A stretch of DNA of 64,000 nt, from NCBI RefSeq assembly GCF_011764565.1, contig NZ_AP022871.1, positions 1,116,001 through 1,180,000 of the forward strand. Direction: 5' to 3'. Position 1 is the first letter of the stretch. Every line of letters starts with the position of its first letter. This document shows positions 9,041 through 18,254 of this stretch, piece after piece. The DNA comes from Phytohabitans suffuscus. Its GTDB lineage: Bacteria; Actinomycetota; Actinomycetes; Mycobacteriales; Micromonosporaceae. Under the pieces are notes generated by a model. It did not search any database, was not told the DNA's origin, and worked only from the letters and a program-made list of their open reading frames with translations. Both the position numbers and the translations under genes were made by a program.

Positions 9041-10711
9041 ATGGCGAGGAGAACGTTCGACGTGGTCGATGTGACCGAGATCTTCATCCACTGGTACGCG
9101 GGCCGGTCGATCAGCGAGGTGGGTACGTCGCTGGGAGTGGACCGTAAGACGATCCGCAAGTATCTGGCCCCGGCGGTCGCGGTCGGGCTCGCGCCGGGCG
9201 GGCCGGCGATGAGCCAGCAGGACTGGGCGGCGCTGGTGACGCGGTGGTTCCCGCAGTTGGCCGACACCCGGTTGCGGCAGGTGACCTGGCCGCAGATCGC
9301 CGAGCATCACGAGTACATCACCGCTCAGCTCAAGTTGGGGGTGACGCAAGCGACGATCCACCAGCGGCTGCGGGACGAGCACGGGCTGACCGCGTCGGTG
9401 GCGTCGTTGAAGCGGTATGTGGCGGCGAACCTGCCGGAGCAGGTGCGCCGGGACCGGGTCGTGGTGTTGCGCGATGAGACGGACTTCCCGCCCGGTGAGG
9501 AGGCCCAGATCGACTACGGGCACCTGGGTCACTGGGTGGATCCGGCGACCGGAAAACGGCGTCGGGTGTGGGCGTTCGCGATGGTGCTGGCGTGTTCGCG
9601 GCACATGTTCGTGCGGCCGGTGCTGACGATGGATCAGCGGGCTTGGACCGACGCGCACGTGGAAGCGTTCGCGTTCTTCGGTGGCACGCCGCGGCGTCTG
9701 GTGCCGGACAACCTGCGCACCGGGGTGGACAAGCCCGACCTCTACGACCCGAAGATCAACCGCTCGTATGCCGAACTGGCCGCCCACTACGGGGTGCTGG
9801 TCGACCCGGCCCGGCGGGGCAAGCCGCGGGACAAGGCCCGCATCGAGCGGCCGATGCCCTACATCCGTGACAGCTTCTGGCGCGGGCGCCAGTTCGCCTC
9901 GCTGGAGGCGATGCAGGTCGCCGCGACCGAGTGGTGCACCGAGGTCGCCGGCCGCAGGTCCTGCCGGCCGCTGGACGGCGCTGCCCCGGCCGCCGTGTTC
10001 GCCGCTGTTGAAGCAGGAGCGCTGCAATCCTTGCCTGGCAAGGCGTTCGTGTTGGCCACGTGGTCGACGGCCACGGTGGGCCCGGACATCCACGCCAAGG
10101 TCGGCAAGACCATCTACTCGGTGCCGTGGCGGTTCATCGGCCAACGCGTCGACGCCCGCGAGACCCCACTGGTCGTCCAGATCTTCCACAAGGGACAACT
10201 GATCGCCACGCACGGCCGCAAGCCACAAGGTAAGCAGACCGACTTCGGGCACTATCCGCCCGAGAAGATCGCGTTCCGGATGCGGACGCCGACCTGGTGC
10301 CGCACCCGCGCCACCGAGATCGGCCTCGCCTGCGCTCAGGTCATTGACGGGCTCTTGGAGGTCAACGCGCTGTTCCGGCTGCGGGCCGCGCAAGGCGTGC
10401 TCGGCTTGGCCGACAAGCACGGCACCGCACGCCTCGAAGCAGCCTGCGCCAAGGCGATCGCGGTCGGTAACCCGTCCTACCGCACCATCAAGGGCATCCT
10501 GGTCGCCGGCGCCGAGACCGACCCGCCACCGCCATCGGCCGGCGACGGCGGTGCCGCGGCGCACCTGCACGGCCCTTCGCAGCTGTTCGCGAACGTCATT
10601 CCCCTGCCCACTCCGAACGTCACGCTCGAGGCGGACACGGTCATCGCGGATGACGACCGCGGCGGACCTGGCGACGACGAGCCAGGCGCTGGGATGGCGG
10701 TGCTGGCATGA
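9041..10711 (+). CDS. istA: IS21 transposase IstA
   Basis: A DDE transposase of 556 residues from ATG 9041 (560 from GTG 9029). The N-terminal HTH (SISEVGTSLGVDRKTIRKYL) is followed by an RNase H-fold core with D in EAQIDYGHLG, D in RLVPDNLRTG and E in RIERPM, then an Mu-type C-terminal beta domain. GAGGGAG precedes 9041, which favours that start. The gene ends overlapping the small ORF in ATGA. No lesion is seen, so it is probably active with IstB. Confidence 0.93.
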   Translation: MARRTFDVVDVTEIFIHWYAGRSISEVGTSLGVDRKTIRKYLAPAVAVGLAPGGPAMSQQDWAALVTRWFPQLADTRLRQVTWPQIAEHHEYITAQLKLGVTQATIHQRLRDEHGLTASVASLKRYVAANLPEQVRRDRVVVLRDETDFPPGEEAQIDYGHLGHWVDPATGKRRRVWAFAMVLACSRHMFVRPVLTMDQRAWTDAHVEAFAFFGGTPRRLVPDNLRTGVDKPDLYDPKINRSYAELAAHYGVLVDPARRGKPRDKARIERPMPYIRDSFWRGRQFASLEAMQVAATEWCTEVAGRRSCRPLDGAAPAAVFAAVEAGALQSLPGKAFVLATWSTATVGPDIHAKVGKTIYSVPWRFIGQRVDARETPLVVQIFHKGQLIATHGRKPQGKQTDFGHYPPEKIAFRMRTPTWCRTRATEIGLACAQVIDGLLEVNALFRLRAAQGVLGLADKHGTARLEAACAKAIAVGNPSYRTIKGILVAGAETDPPPPSAGDGGAAAHLHGPSQLFANVIPLPTPNVTLEADTVIADDDRGGPGDDEPGAGMAVLA

Positions 10712-10917
10712 CCGACCAGACCACGGCCACCACGCCGCAACCGGCCTACCCACTGCCCCAGCCCGACGGCACGGATCCCCGGATCACCTACGGCCTGCTG
10801 TTCGACCTCGCCGAAGTGTTGCAGCGCAACGGTTTCCCCCGCCCGGCCGGCACCGACTGGGCCAACCTGACGGCCGCCCTCGGCCGCTTCCTCTACCAGT
10901 CCCAGGAGACCTCGTGA
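10708..10917 (+). CDS. Small ORF between istA and istB
   Basis: A 69-residue protein coupled to istA by ATGA and to istB by GTGA. It begins with a Pro/Gln-rich stretch, followed by a compact segment (ITYGLLFDLAEVLQRNGFP...DWANLTAALGRFLYQ) that should form two or three helices. Classical IS21 elements have only istA and istB. The coupling on both sides suggests it is translated and helps transposition, perhaps as an adaptor, but no family is recognised. Confidence 0.75.
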   Translation: MTDQTTATTPQPAYPLPQPDGTDPRITYGLLFDLAEVLQRNGFPRPAGTDWANLTAALGRFLYQSQETS

Positions 10918-11690
10918 CCATCATCGACACCGCGCTGCACGACAGCCTGCGCGCGTTGAAGCTGTCCGGCATGCTGCACACCCTCGACGCCCGCCTGACC
11001 CAAGCCCAAGCCGGCGAACTCGGCCACCTGGAATTCCTGCAGGTCCTCTGCCACGACGAGATCACCCGCCGCGAGAACATGGGCATGCAACGCCGGCTGC
11101 GCCGCGCCCGATTCGACCAGACCACCACCCTGGAGGAGTTCGACTTTCACACCAGCCCCAAGCTGCCCGCCGCGCAGATCCGCGACCTAGCCGCGCTGCG
11201 CTGGCTCCAGGCCGGCGAGTCAGTCATCCTGCACGGACCCGTCGGCGTCGGCAAAACCCATATAGCGCAAGCCCTCGGGCACCTCGCCGTCCGCCGCGGC
11301 GCCGACGTCCGCTTCACCAAAACCAGCCGCGCCCTGGCCGACCTCGCCGGCGGCCACGCCGACCGCACCTGGCCCCGCCGCCTCGCCGAACTCGTCCGAC
11401 CAGCCCTGCTGATCCTCGACGACTTCGCCATGCGCGAGCTCACCGCCCAGCAAGCCGACGACCTCTACGAACTCATCTCCGAACGCGCCCAAACCGGCCG
11501 ATCCCTGATCGCCACCTCAAACCGGTCACCCGCCGACTGGTACCCACTGTTCCCCAACCCCGTCGTCGCCGAATCGCTGCTGGACCGGCTCATCAACACC
11601 AGCCACCAAGTCTTCATGAACGGACCCAGCTACCGACCCAACAAACGACCCGGCCGACCCGGCTCGACAACACCAGCAGCCACCAAGTAG
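10914..11690 (+). CDS. istB: IS21 helper ATPase IstB
   Basis: A 258-residue AAA+ protein of the DnaC/IstB type. A helical N-terminus (LRALKLSGMLHTLDARL) is followed by Walker A GPVGVGKTH, Walker B LLILDDF and sensor I (IATSNR). IstB assembles on DNA and directs IstA to target. The start is GTG 10914, overlapping the small ORF's stop. Length and motifs are normal. Confidence 0.95.
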   Translation: MTIIDTALHDSLRALKLSGMLHTLDARLTQAQAGELGHLEFLQVLCHDEITRRENMGMQRRLRRARFDQTTTLEEFDFHTSPKLPAAQIRDLAALRWLQAGESVILHGPVGVGKTHIAQALGHLAVRRGADVRFTKTSRALADLAGGHADRTWPRRLAELVRPALLILDDFAMRELTAQQADDLYELISERAQTGRSLIATSNRSPADWYPLFPNPVVAESLLDRLINTSHQVFMNGPSYRPNKRPGRPGSTTPAATK

Positions 11691-11766
11691 AACATCAACC
11701 GAGGGCCACACCCTGAGGAATTACGTGAGCCCAGACCCGGGGAATTACGTGAGCGACGACAGTCTC

Positions 11767-12097
11767 GGTGGGAGCACGCTCCCGCGTTTTGACGCCGATT
11801 GGTCCATGATCGTGTGCCTGCTCCACCTACCGGCGGGTTCGGCCGTGGGCGGTTGGGTGCGAGCAACCGCAATCAACGACATCGAACGGCACCCAACAGC
11901 GCTCAAGGGAAAGGCCCTGACCAGCGTGTTTGCGGTTTGCGCTTGTCAGGGCCTTGTCTGTGGCAATGTTGACACGGAGGTTGTCCTCCAACTGCCGCCA
12001 ACGGTGCTCAACTGCGTCGAACCGCAGGTCAGCGACATCGAGACGGTGACCTCGTTACCGAGGCCGCTCCCGTGACTACTTCTCGATCGCGGAAGTT
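11767..12097 (+). repeat. Dispersed repeat, copy B
   Basis: A full copy running from GGGAGCACGCTCCCGCGTTTT to the ACTTCTCGATCGCGGAAGTT arm. Its central hairpin is GGCCCTGACCAGCG (11913-11926) with CGCTTGTCAGGGCC (11940-11953), one G-T pair. An 89-codon frame from about 11807 is shared with copy D but broken in C, so coding is doubtful. The rest of 12098-12206 shows nothing. Confidence 0.85.
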
Positions 12098-12206
12098 GGC
12101 CAACCAAGCCGGTAGCGAGCTGGGTTTGGCATCGAGCGCGCGTCGCCTCAGGTGTGCCGCTCAACGCTGTTGCCTGCCAGGGTGGCAGGTCGTGTTGGTG
12201 ACGGCG

Positions 12207-15200
12207 TCAGGTCCGGGTCTGACGAAATTCGATGTTCATGATTCCGCGGACACCGCCGATAACGACGTTGTGCTCCGTGTCTGCTGCGATCGACCAGATT
12301 TGGGAGCCCACCCATAGATGCCGTTCCTCACCGGTTGCGAGCGACAAGAGGCCCAGTGTGCAGGTGTGCCCGCCGGTGAGGACGTACGTCTCGCCGCCAA
12401 TCCGGCTGATCTCGACCGCGTTGATCGCCTTGTGATGCCCGCCCTGGAGGTCGCCGGACCACATGGCACTGCCGTCCTCCGCATCCCATACCTGAACATG
12501 GGAGTTGGTGCCGGCGCCGGCGAGGATCCGTCGGCCGTGGTGCCAGCCGTACACAAACTCCCAGATCATGTATGGCCATTCAGCGCCGTCGGGTGCCTCG
12601 TCCACCGCCAGGCCGACCTGTTTCACCGTGTTGTCGTCGGTGAGCGTCCACTGGACGACCTCGTGAGTGGGCGCCTTCGTGGCGGTTACGAACCGCGTCA
12701 CGTCGGAGTGCCGTACAGGGTCGGTCACCATCCAGAAATGGCCGGCGTGGCAGTGAATCTTCGGGCGCACCTCGGTGCCGGTGAACACGTCAACAAACGC
12801 GAGGACTCCGGCGGACCCGGTCAGAAGCACCGTGTGCGGCGCCGCTGGATCGACCTCCAACGTCCACCATTCTCCTCGCGGAATCTCGACCTGGCGCTCT
12901 GGGCCTGGTGTCACGGCTGGCCTGATGGTCAGTAGGTCGTCGCGGTGCAGCGTCACTAGCCAGGGTGGCTCGCCTGGGACGATGACAGCGTCGTACAGGG
13001 GCGAATCGGGCCTGAGCGCATGCTCCGCCAGCACGTCGCCGCTCCTTGTGTCCATGACGGATAGGCGGCCGTTGTCCTCGGAGAACACAGTCAAGGCGGG
13101 CGTGTCTGGTGATCTTGGGGCATGCCTGATCTGCCGAATGCGCCGACTCCCGACCCGTACCAGATTCCGGCTGCTCGGTCCATGATCCTTTAGCTCGGAT
13201 ACGGAAGCCTGATCTCGTTTCCTTTCGCTCTGGACCAGCCGGACCGTCCCATCCCGCCCTCCGGTCACCAGCACGTATCCAGTGTCGACACGGGCGATGG
13301 CCAGTGCGGCGACGCCGTTGTCGTGGATCGCTAACCGGCGCCAGCCGGGCTCATCCGCCGCCCAAATATGAATGTCGCCGACGCTGTCGCCGACAGCCAT
13401 AACCGCGCCGTCGTCACCGAGCAGCGCCGTGCTCAAGGCTCCGGCGTAGTCCGACAACCCCCCCATCGCCAGCCGGTACGCCGTGCTCGGGCTCCCAGCG
13501 GAAGGCCTGCCCGCCGATCGAGCCACCGACCAGCACGGTCAACCGGCCGTCGACCGCTCCGATCGCCGCGGACCAGATCCCCGTGGTGGGATCCCAGCCC
13601 GACATCTCCTCGGCCGGACATAGCGATCTTCCGACCACCGCGTCGGTCGTCAAATCCCGGACCTCGATGGTCAGGTCCTCCCGCCTGCCGTGGACACTTC
13701 GCGCGCCGTCCTCCAGGTACCCGAGTACGACCAGTGGACGACCGATCACCGATGCCACCGCGGTCACCTGTCGGCCCGATAGATCGACCGGCGGCCACGG
13801 TATCCGTTCGCCGCTTTCTGTGTCGTACGCCGTCAGTCGGTCGTTGGGCGCCTGCAGCATGACTTGCCGTCCGTGGTGGCGAAGGGTCCAGAGGCCGCAC
13901 CCGGGCTGCTGCCGTAGAAGTGTGCGGTGCGAAGTTGTGGCGAAGAGCGTCGCTCGGCGCACCTCGCCGTCGACATGGGCGGTCAGGACGACCACGTCGT
14001 CGCGATCCCGGTATGCGACCATGCTCTCGATTTCGGCATGTGGGTGCCCGATTCCGGTTGGGACGCGGGTACCGTCCCGTAACCACCAGGCCCGGACTGC
14101 CCATGCGCTGGCCGCGACGATGATACGGCCGGCCGGTGTGTCGACGATGTGGACGGCCACCACGTAGCTGTCGTGGTGGCCGAGCACCTGGGATTCGTCG
14201 AGGTCCACCCATCGCGCCCAGGTGACCCGCCACGGCCGGTCCGGGTCGAGCCGACCGACCTGCGCGGCCAGGACCTCGTCGCCGGCCATCCGAGCGGCCA
14301 TCTCCAGATAGCTGACCCGCTCCTGCTGTCCGGCCGGCAGGAGCTGTTGACCGACGCGCTCGATCAACCGTCTCCCGCGCCGACCATTGGCCGTGCTGGT
14401 CGCTGGAAGGGCGAGAAGTAGCGGCGCCGCGTCAGCAACGACCAGGTATCCGGGATCGAGGAGCAGGGCGTCGAGGCAGGACCCGCGGGCCGCATGCGTC
14501 GCTAGGTGCCGGCGGATGTACCGGTCAGCGGTAGACCAGTCGCGCTGGCCATCCTCGGTCACTGCAACGCTCTCGGTGAGCACGCCAGCGATCCGGCGCT
14601 GGGCCTCTGTCTCGGACCGCAGACGCAGGGTCTCCGCGCGTAGGTGCTCGGCGAGTGCCTCGTGGAACATGCGCGTGGCGATCTGCTCCCCGTCGGCGCC
14701 CTGCGTGACCAGGTCAGCAGCTGTTGTCTGCAACATGCGGACGACATCCCGCTCGGTGTACACGGCGGTGCCCAGAGCCGACGCCAACGAGGCCCACACC
14801 GTGAAGTCCGTCAGACCGTCGCCCTCAGCCCACGCAAGCGCCGTCAGTAGGTCCCGTGTCGCGCCGGGCTGCGGCTCAATCGCTCGCAGGTAGCGGTCCA
14901 TCGCCGCACCCACGCTCGCTGGAAACGAGTTCGCCGTCACCGGGTTCGTGATGTCGGCCGGTGCCGACGCGGCCATCAAAGCCAACGCGGTCAGCTGTGC
15001 GACGAGGAAGTTCGACCCCGCGCGTGCGGCCACGGCGTCCGCGACCGGCCCGGCCAGGTCCGGCCGGTTCCGATACGGCGTGCGGACACCTGGGTCGGCC
15101 TCGGCCAGCAGCGTCCGCTGTACGTAGGCCGCGATGTCCGAGCGGTCGAGGTACTCGTCGGTATCCAGGTCGTGCACCACCACGAAGTCGCCGAACGCGT

Positions 15201-15909
15201 GCAGCAGGCTGCCGCCTCCGCCTCGCCTGGTGCCGAAAACGCACTTCAAGCCGGTGATACCGGAGCTGGCGGCAAGCGGCTCCAGCAGGTCCTGGATCAC
15301 CTGATAGGGCTGGATCGCCTCATCCACCGCGTCCACGATGACTACTCGGCTCCGGTGGAAAGATCGCAGCGCGACGAGCAGACCCGCCGCACCAGCGCGA
15401 TCAAGGCCAAGCCCCACCGCGATCTCGTCACCGACCTCATCAGCCGTCAGCCCACGCGCATGAACCGCAACCAGATTCGATCGCTGGGCCTCTTCTACCA
15501 GCCGACCGAGCACCGCAGACTTCCCCGAGCCCGGGTCGCCCGTCACCAGTCGGGCGCGCGGATCGGCATGCGGGTCATCCAGCCATCCGGCCAGATCCGA
15601 CAGCACCGCCCGCCGGCCAGTGAAGTAGCTGCCTTCTCGCAATTGGCTCGGCAGCACTCACCGCGCACGCGGCTCGAAATGCTGTCGCAGCTGGACACCG
15701 CGCCGCGCATCCACCGCAGCCAACCGCTGTACGCGCTCGCGGAGGCGGTCGACCAGCGGCGGAACGACGAAGCCGAGGCCGACGAGCGTCAGGGTCAACA
15801 CAAGTACAACGGGCGGCACGCTACCGCCCGAGAGCAGCCCGACCAGGACACCAATCCCTGCGACCGCCCCAGGGAGCAGATAGATCAACCACCGATGCCA
15901 CCGCACCAC
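12207..15909 (-). pseudogene. STAND NTPase with WD40 propeller, split by a stop and a frameshift
   Basis: Three frame pieces on the minus strand make one protein of about 1,200 residues. First, 15909-15658 encodes two membrane helices (LIYLLPGAVAGIGVLVGLL and a second) ending HFEPRAR. An in-frame TGA then stands directly before VLPSQLREGSYFTGR, where a GGA glycine codon would give a continuous linker. Second, 15654-13414 encodes the P-loop (GDPGSGKSAV), Walker B (VVIVDAVDEA), helices and the first propeller blades. Third, a +1 shift at a run of seven G (13457-13463) leads to the last blades (GDIHIWAADE to VVIGGVRGIMNIEFRQ, stop 12207). Reinitiation at GTG 15657 could still make a soluble NTPase. 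Membrane STAND-WD40 proteins are common in actinomycetes, mostly with unknown triggers. Confidence 0.75.
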
Positions 15910-16029
15910 ACCATCCTCTGTGGAACTGCACGCTCGGACAACGCCGAGTCAGCCATACGATCAACAGCACCATGAGCAGTCTGTGACACCCAACAAGAGA
16001 TCACCGGCAACCTACGTGGCGCTGAGCCG

Positions 16030-16358
16030 CAGGGAGCAATCTCCCGCGTTCTCACTGTCGAACGCCGATGATCGGCCGCCTGCTCCCCGGTCCGGTGCTA
16101 CGGCTGCCATCCAGGTGGGTGCGGGCAACAGCAATCAATGGCATCGAAAGGGATCCAAGAGCGCTCAACAGACGACCCTGACCAGCGTGTTTGTGGTTTC
16201 CGCTGGTCAGGGCCTTGTCCCGTGCCGTGTTGACACGGAGGTTGTCCTCCAACTGCCGCCAACGGCGCTCAACTGCGTCGAACCGCAGGTCAGCGACATC
16301 GAGACGGTGACCTCGTTACCGCAGCCGCTCCCCGGACTACTTCTCGGTTCCTGAAGTT
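16030..16358 (+). repeat. Dispersed repeat, copy C
   Basis: A full copy from GGGAGCAATCTCCCGCGTT to TTCTCGGTTCCTGAAGTT. Hairpin arms are CCCTGACCAGCG (16176-16187) and CGCTGGTCAGGG (16201-16212), a perfect match. Its reading frame is not conserved relative to copies B and D. Confidence 0.85.
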
Positions 16359-16582
16359 CGGCATGTTCGAGCGGCGGCGGCGATCACCCGGTCGAATCGA
16401 GACCATCTCCCGACCTTGGGCAGGCTCGGAGCGTGGCCCCGCCGACGGCCTCGTCGGGCCCATTGAGAGCAGACCGTGGAGCGTCGCCGGCGCGCCGCCG
16501 GTCAGGGTGGTCATCTGAGCAGACCGCCCATGCCTGGCGCCTGCGGTGCCTGGCGCGACGCCCTGTGCGCAACAATGCTGCG

Positions 16583-17860
16583 GTGAACCTGCAGCAGGCG
16601 CTGGACATCGTCAGTACACCTCTTCGCGTGCGTGGTTTCAGTGACGATGACCTGGCCGCCAGAGTCGGAAAGGTCACGTCCGGAGACGGTGTTCGCTTGT
16701 CTGCCGTTCCGGAACTTCACGGCTATCAGACGGTCCGCCCGGTTGACGTGCTCTTGCGGCTTGCCTCCGCGACCAGACCGCAGTATCAGGTCGACTTGTA
16801 CGACGTGCACGCGCACTGGGGTTTGCTTCGCTACCTCGGCCTGTTCGCCGTAGGTAGCGGCCGTAGCCTGGTGCTGTCAGCTGCCGGACGCCGGATCGTT
16901 GGCAACCAACGGCGTGTCACGTCTGAAGAATTGGGTATCGGATTCGCGGTCTATCTCGCCGAAGCGTGGACGCAGAACCGGCGACTCGGTACGTCGACCG
17001 TTCGAACTGTCGACATCGATGTGGCGTTAGCGAGCGGGTCAATCTCCACCGGCGGCCTCCGGCTCCTGGTCGAGCAGACCGGAGTCAAGCGACCTGACTA
17101 CCTGCTCATCTCGGAGTCACTTGGCAGACGGGGGCGCTTCAGCGTCGCCCTGCTGGAATGCAAGGGCACCAAGACGCGGCCCTACGCCATTCACCAGTTG
17201 GCACAAGCGGCGATCCAACTCGGCAGCATGGTGGTCGACGGACGATGCCCCAGCGGATTGGCGGTAAGCACCGTGGTCGCGCAGGACTCGATCAGCTACT
17301 ACGCGCTGCAACATCGTCCCGACCGTGCCGCGAAGCGCCCGACCGCTGACGCCAACTTGCCGTCGAGCGCCGAGGACGACGAGCTTGAGATTGATCTCGG
17401 CGATGTGTCTATCGATGACCTGCCCGAGGTCGACCTTGAGCGCGCCGGACCCGTTGACCTCCGCCGGTTCACCGCGACCGCGCTGCGCGGCTCATGGGCG
17501 ACATTGGCCGATTTGGCCGGCAACGACCAGGCATTTCACCGATGGGCTCCGACGGTCATGCGTGACCGGCTCGGCCGCATCACCGCCGATCGTCCGCAAC
17601 GCGTCCGCTACAGCGTGGACGGCATCGACATCGTTGGCGTGCGCAACGCCATCTCGCTCCCCGGCGGCCAGCTCGACGCCGTGCTCGGTGTAGAAGCCAA
17701 CCTCGACCAGGCGCTAACCACCGGAAACCCGACCGACGTCCTCGACGCCCAACAAGAGATCGTCCGTCGAGAGCTGAGATACCAACAGTGGGAACGTCGA
17801 AGGCCATCCGTCATCAGCATCGCTGACGACGGCTCAGCGCTCGTCCTGAACCCCCGATGA
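16583..17860 (+). CDS. Hypothetical protein with PD-(D/E)xK nuclease-like core
   Basis: A 425-residue protein from the GTG at 16583 (VNLQQALDIV); the open frame upstream lacks sequence sense. An N-terminal wHTH-like region is followed by a nuclease-like segment: D in KRPDYLLIS (about residue 171), a strand ending ALLECKG (E about 191, K about 193), and a helix with Gln (YAIHQLAQAAIQL). This order matches the D-ExK-Q core of restriction-type PD-(D/E)xK enzymes. An acidic stretch (DDELEIDLGDVSIDDL) separates it from the C-terminal part. No cognate methylase or helicase adjoins. Nuclease activity and a defence role are inferences; the family was not identified. Confidence 0.6.
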   Translation: MNLQQALDIVSTPLRVRGFSDDDLAARVGKVTSGDGVRLSAVPELHGYQTVRPVDVLLRLASATRPQYQVDLYDVHAHWGLLRYLGLFAVGSGRSLVLSAAGRRIVGNQRRVTSEELGIGFAVYLAEAWTQNRRLGTSTVRTVDIDVALASGSISTGGLRLLVEQTGVKRPDYLLISESLGRRGRFSVALLECKGTKTRPYAIHQLAQAAIQLGSMVVDGRCPSGLAVSTVVAQDSISYYALQHRPDRAAKRPTADANLPSSAEDDELEIDLGDVSIDDLPEVDLERAGPVDLRRFTATALRGSWATLADLAGNDQAFHRWAPTVMRDRLGRITADRPQRVRYSVDGIDIVGVRNAISLPGGQLDAVLGVEANLDQALTTGNPTDVLDAQQEIVRRELRYQQWERRRPSVISIADDGSALVLNPR

Positions 17861-17942
17861 CAGGCCGAACAGCCCATAAAGGCAGCCGATCAGGCGCTCC
17901 ACAGATCCGAGGTCTCGGCCAAATCACCGCAGAGGGCTGGCG

Positions 17943-18062
17943 CCACGTGTCGGTCCGACGAAGCTCGACGCTCGTGATGCCGTGGACGCCGCCAATGACG
18001 ACGTTGCGCCTGGAGTGAGCCGCGATTGACCAGATGTGGAAGCCCACCCACCGCCGCACCAC
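17943..18062 (-). pseudogene. Internal-deletion relic of the STAND-WD40 gene family
   Basis: The minus strand reads MVRRWVGFHIWSIAAHSRRN, continuing through VVIGGVHGITSVELRRTDT. The first residues and the upstream DNA (ACCGCACCACACCATC on the plus strand) match the start of the gene at 15909. The rest matches its very last blade (WVGSQIWSIAADTEHN). All the NTPase and most of the propeller are missing, so this is a relative that lost about 3.5 kb internally. Confidence 0.7.
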
Positions 18063-18254
18063 ACCATCTACTGTAGAACGAGCCAGGCGGCCGGACGGCT
18101 TGGTAGGGCCGAGTGTCGCCGATTCCGAGGCCCGGTCCCTTTACTGTAAGCAGAACGGATGCCATTTCGGCACCCGCAGGCCTCGCCCATCGCCGTGCAC
18201 ACGATCACTTCCGGGGTCTGGTACGACCCCAGTCGTGGACGGTATCTGACGCGG

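Larger units (their letters stand above)
8858..11761 (+). mobile_element. IS21-family insertion sequence
   Basis: The element carries istA, a small middle ORF and istB. Its ends are inverted: the left reads TGTCGGCGCTCACGTAATTC (8858-8877) and the right, reversed, TGTCGTCGCTCACGTAATTC (11761-11742). No matching target duplication is visible (left flank CGACCAG, right flank GTCTCGG), so one flank may have been rearranged. The right flank is dispersed repeat copy B. Confidence 0.92.

Noticed and set aside
8924..10753. 609-codon open frame on the minus strand
   Set aside because: Antisense to istA; the composition is that of a reversed high-GC gene.
8851..11768. Target site duplication of the IS21 element
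   Set aside because: Flanks CGACCAG and GTCTCGG do not match; none claimed.
11807..12075. 89-codon frame inside the dispersed repeat
   Set aside because: Similar length in copies B and D, but broken in C and E, so more likely a by-product of repeat identity than a gene.
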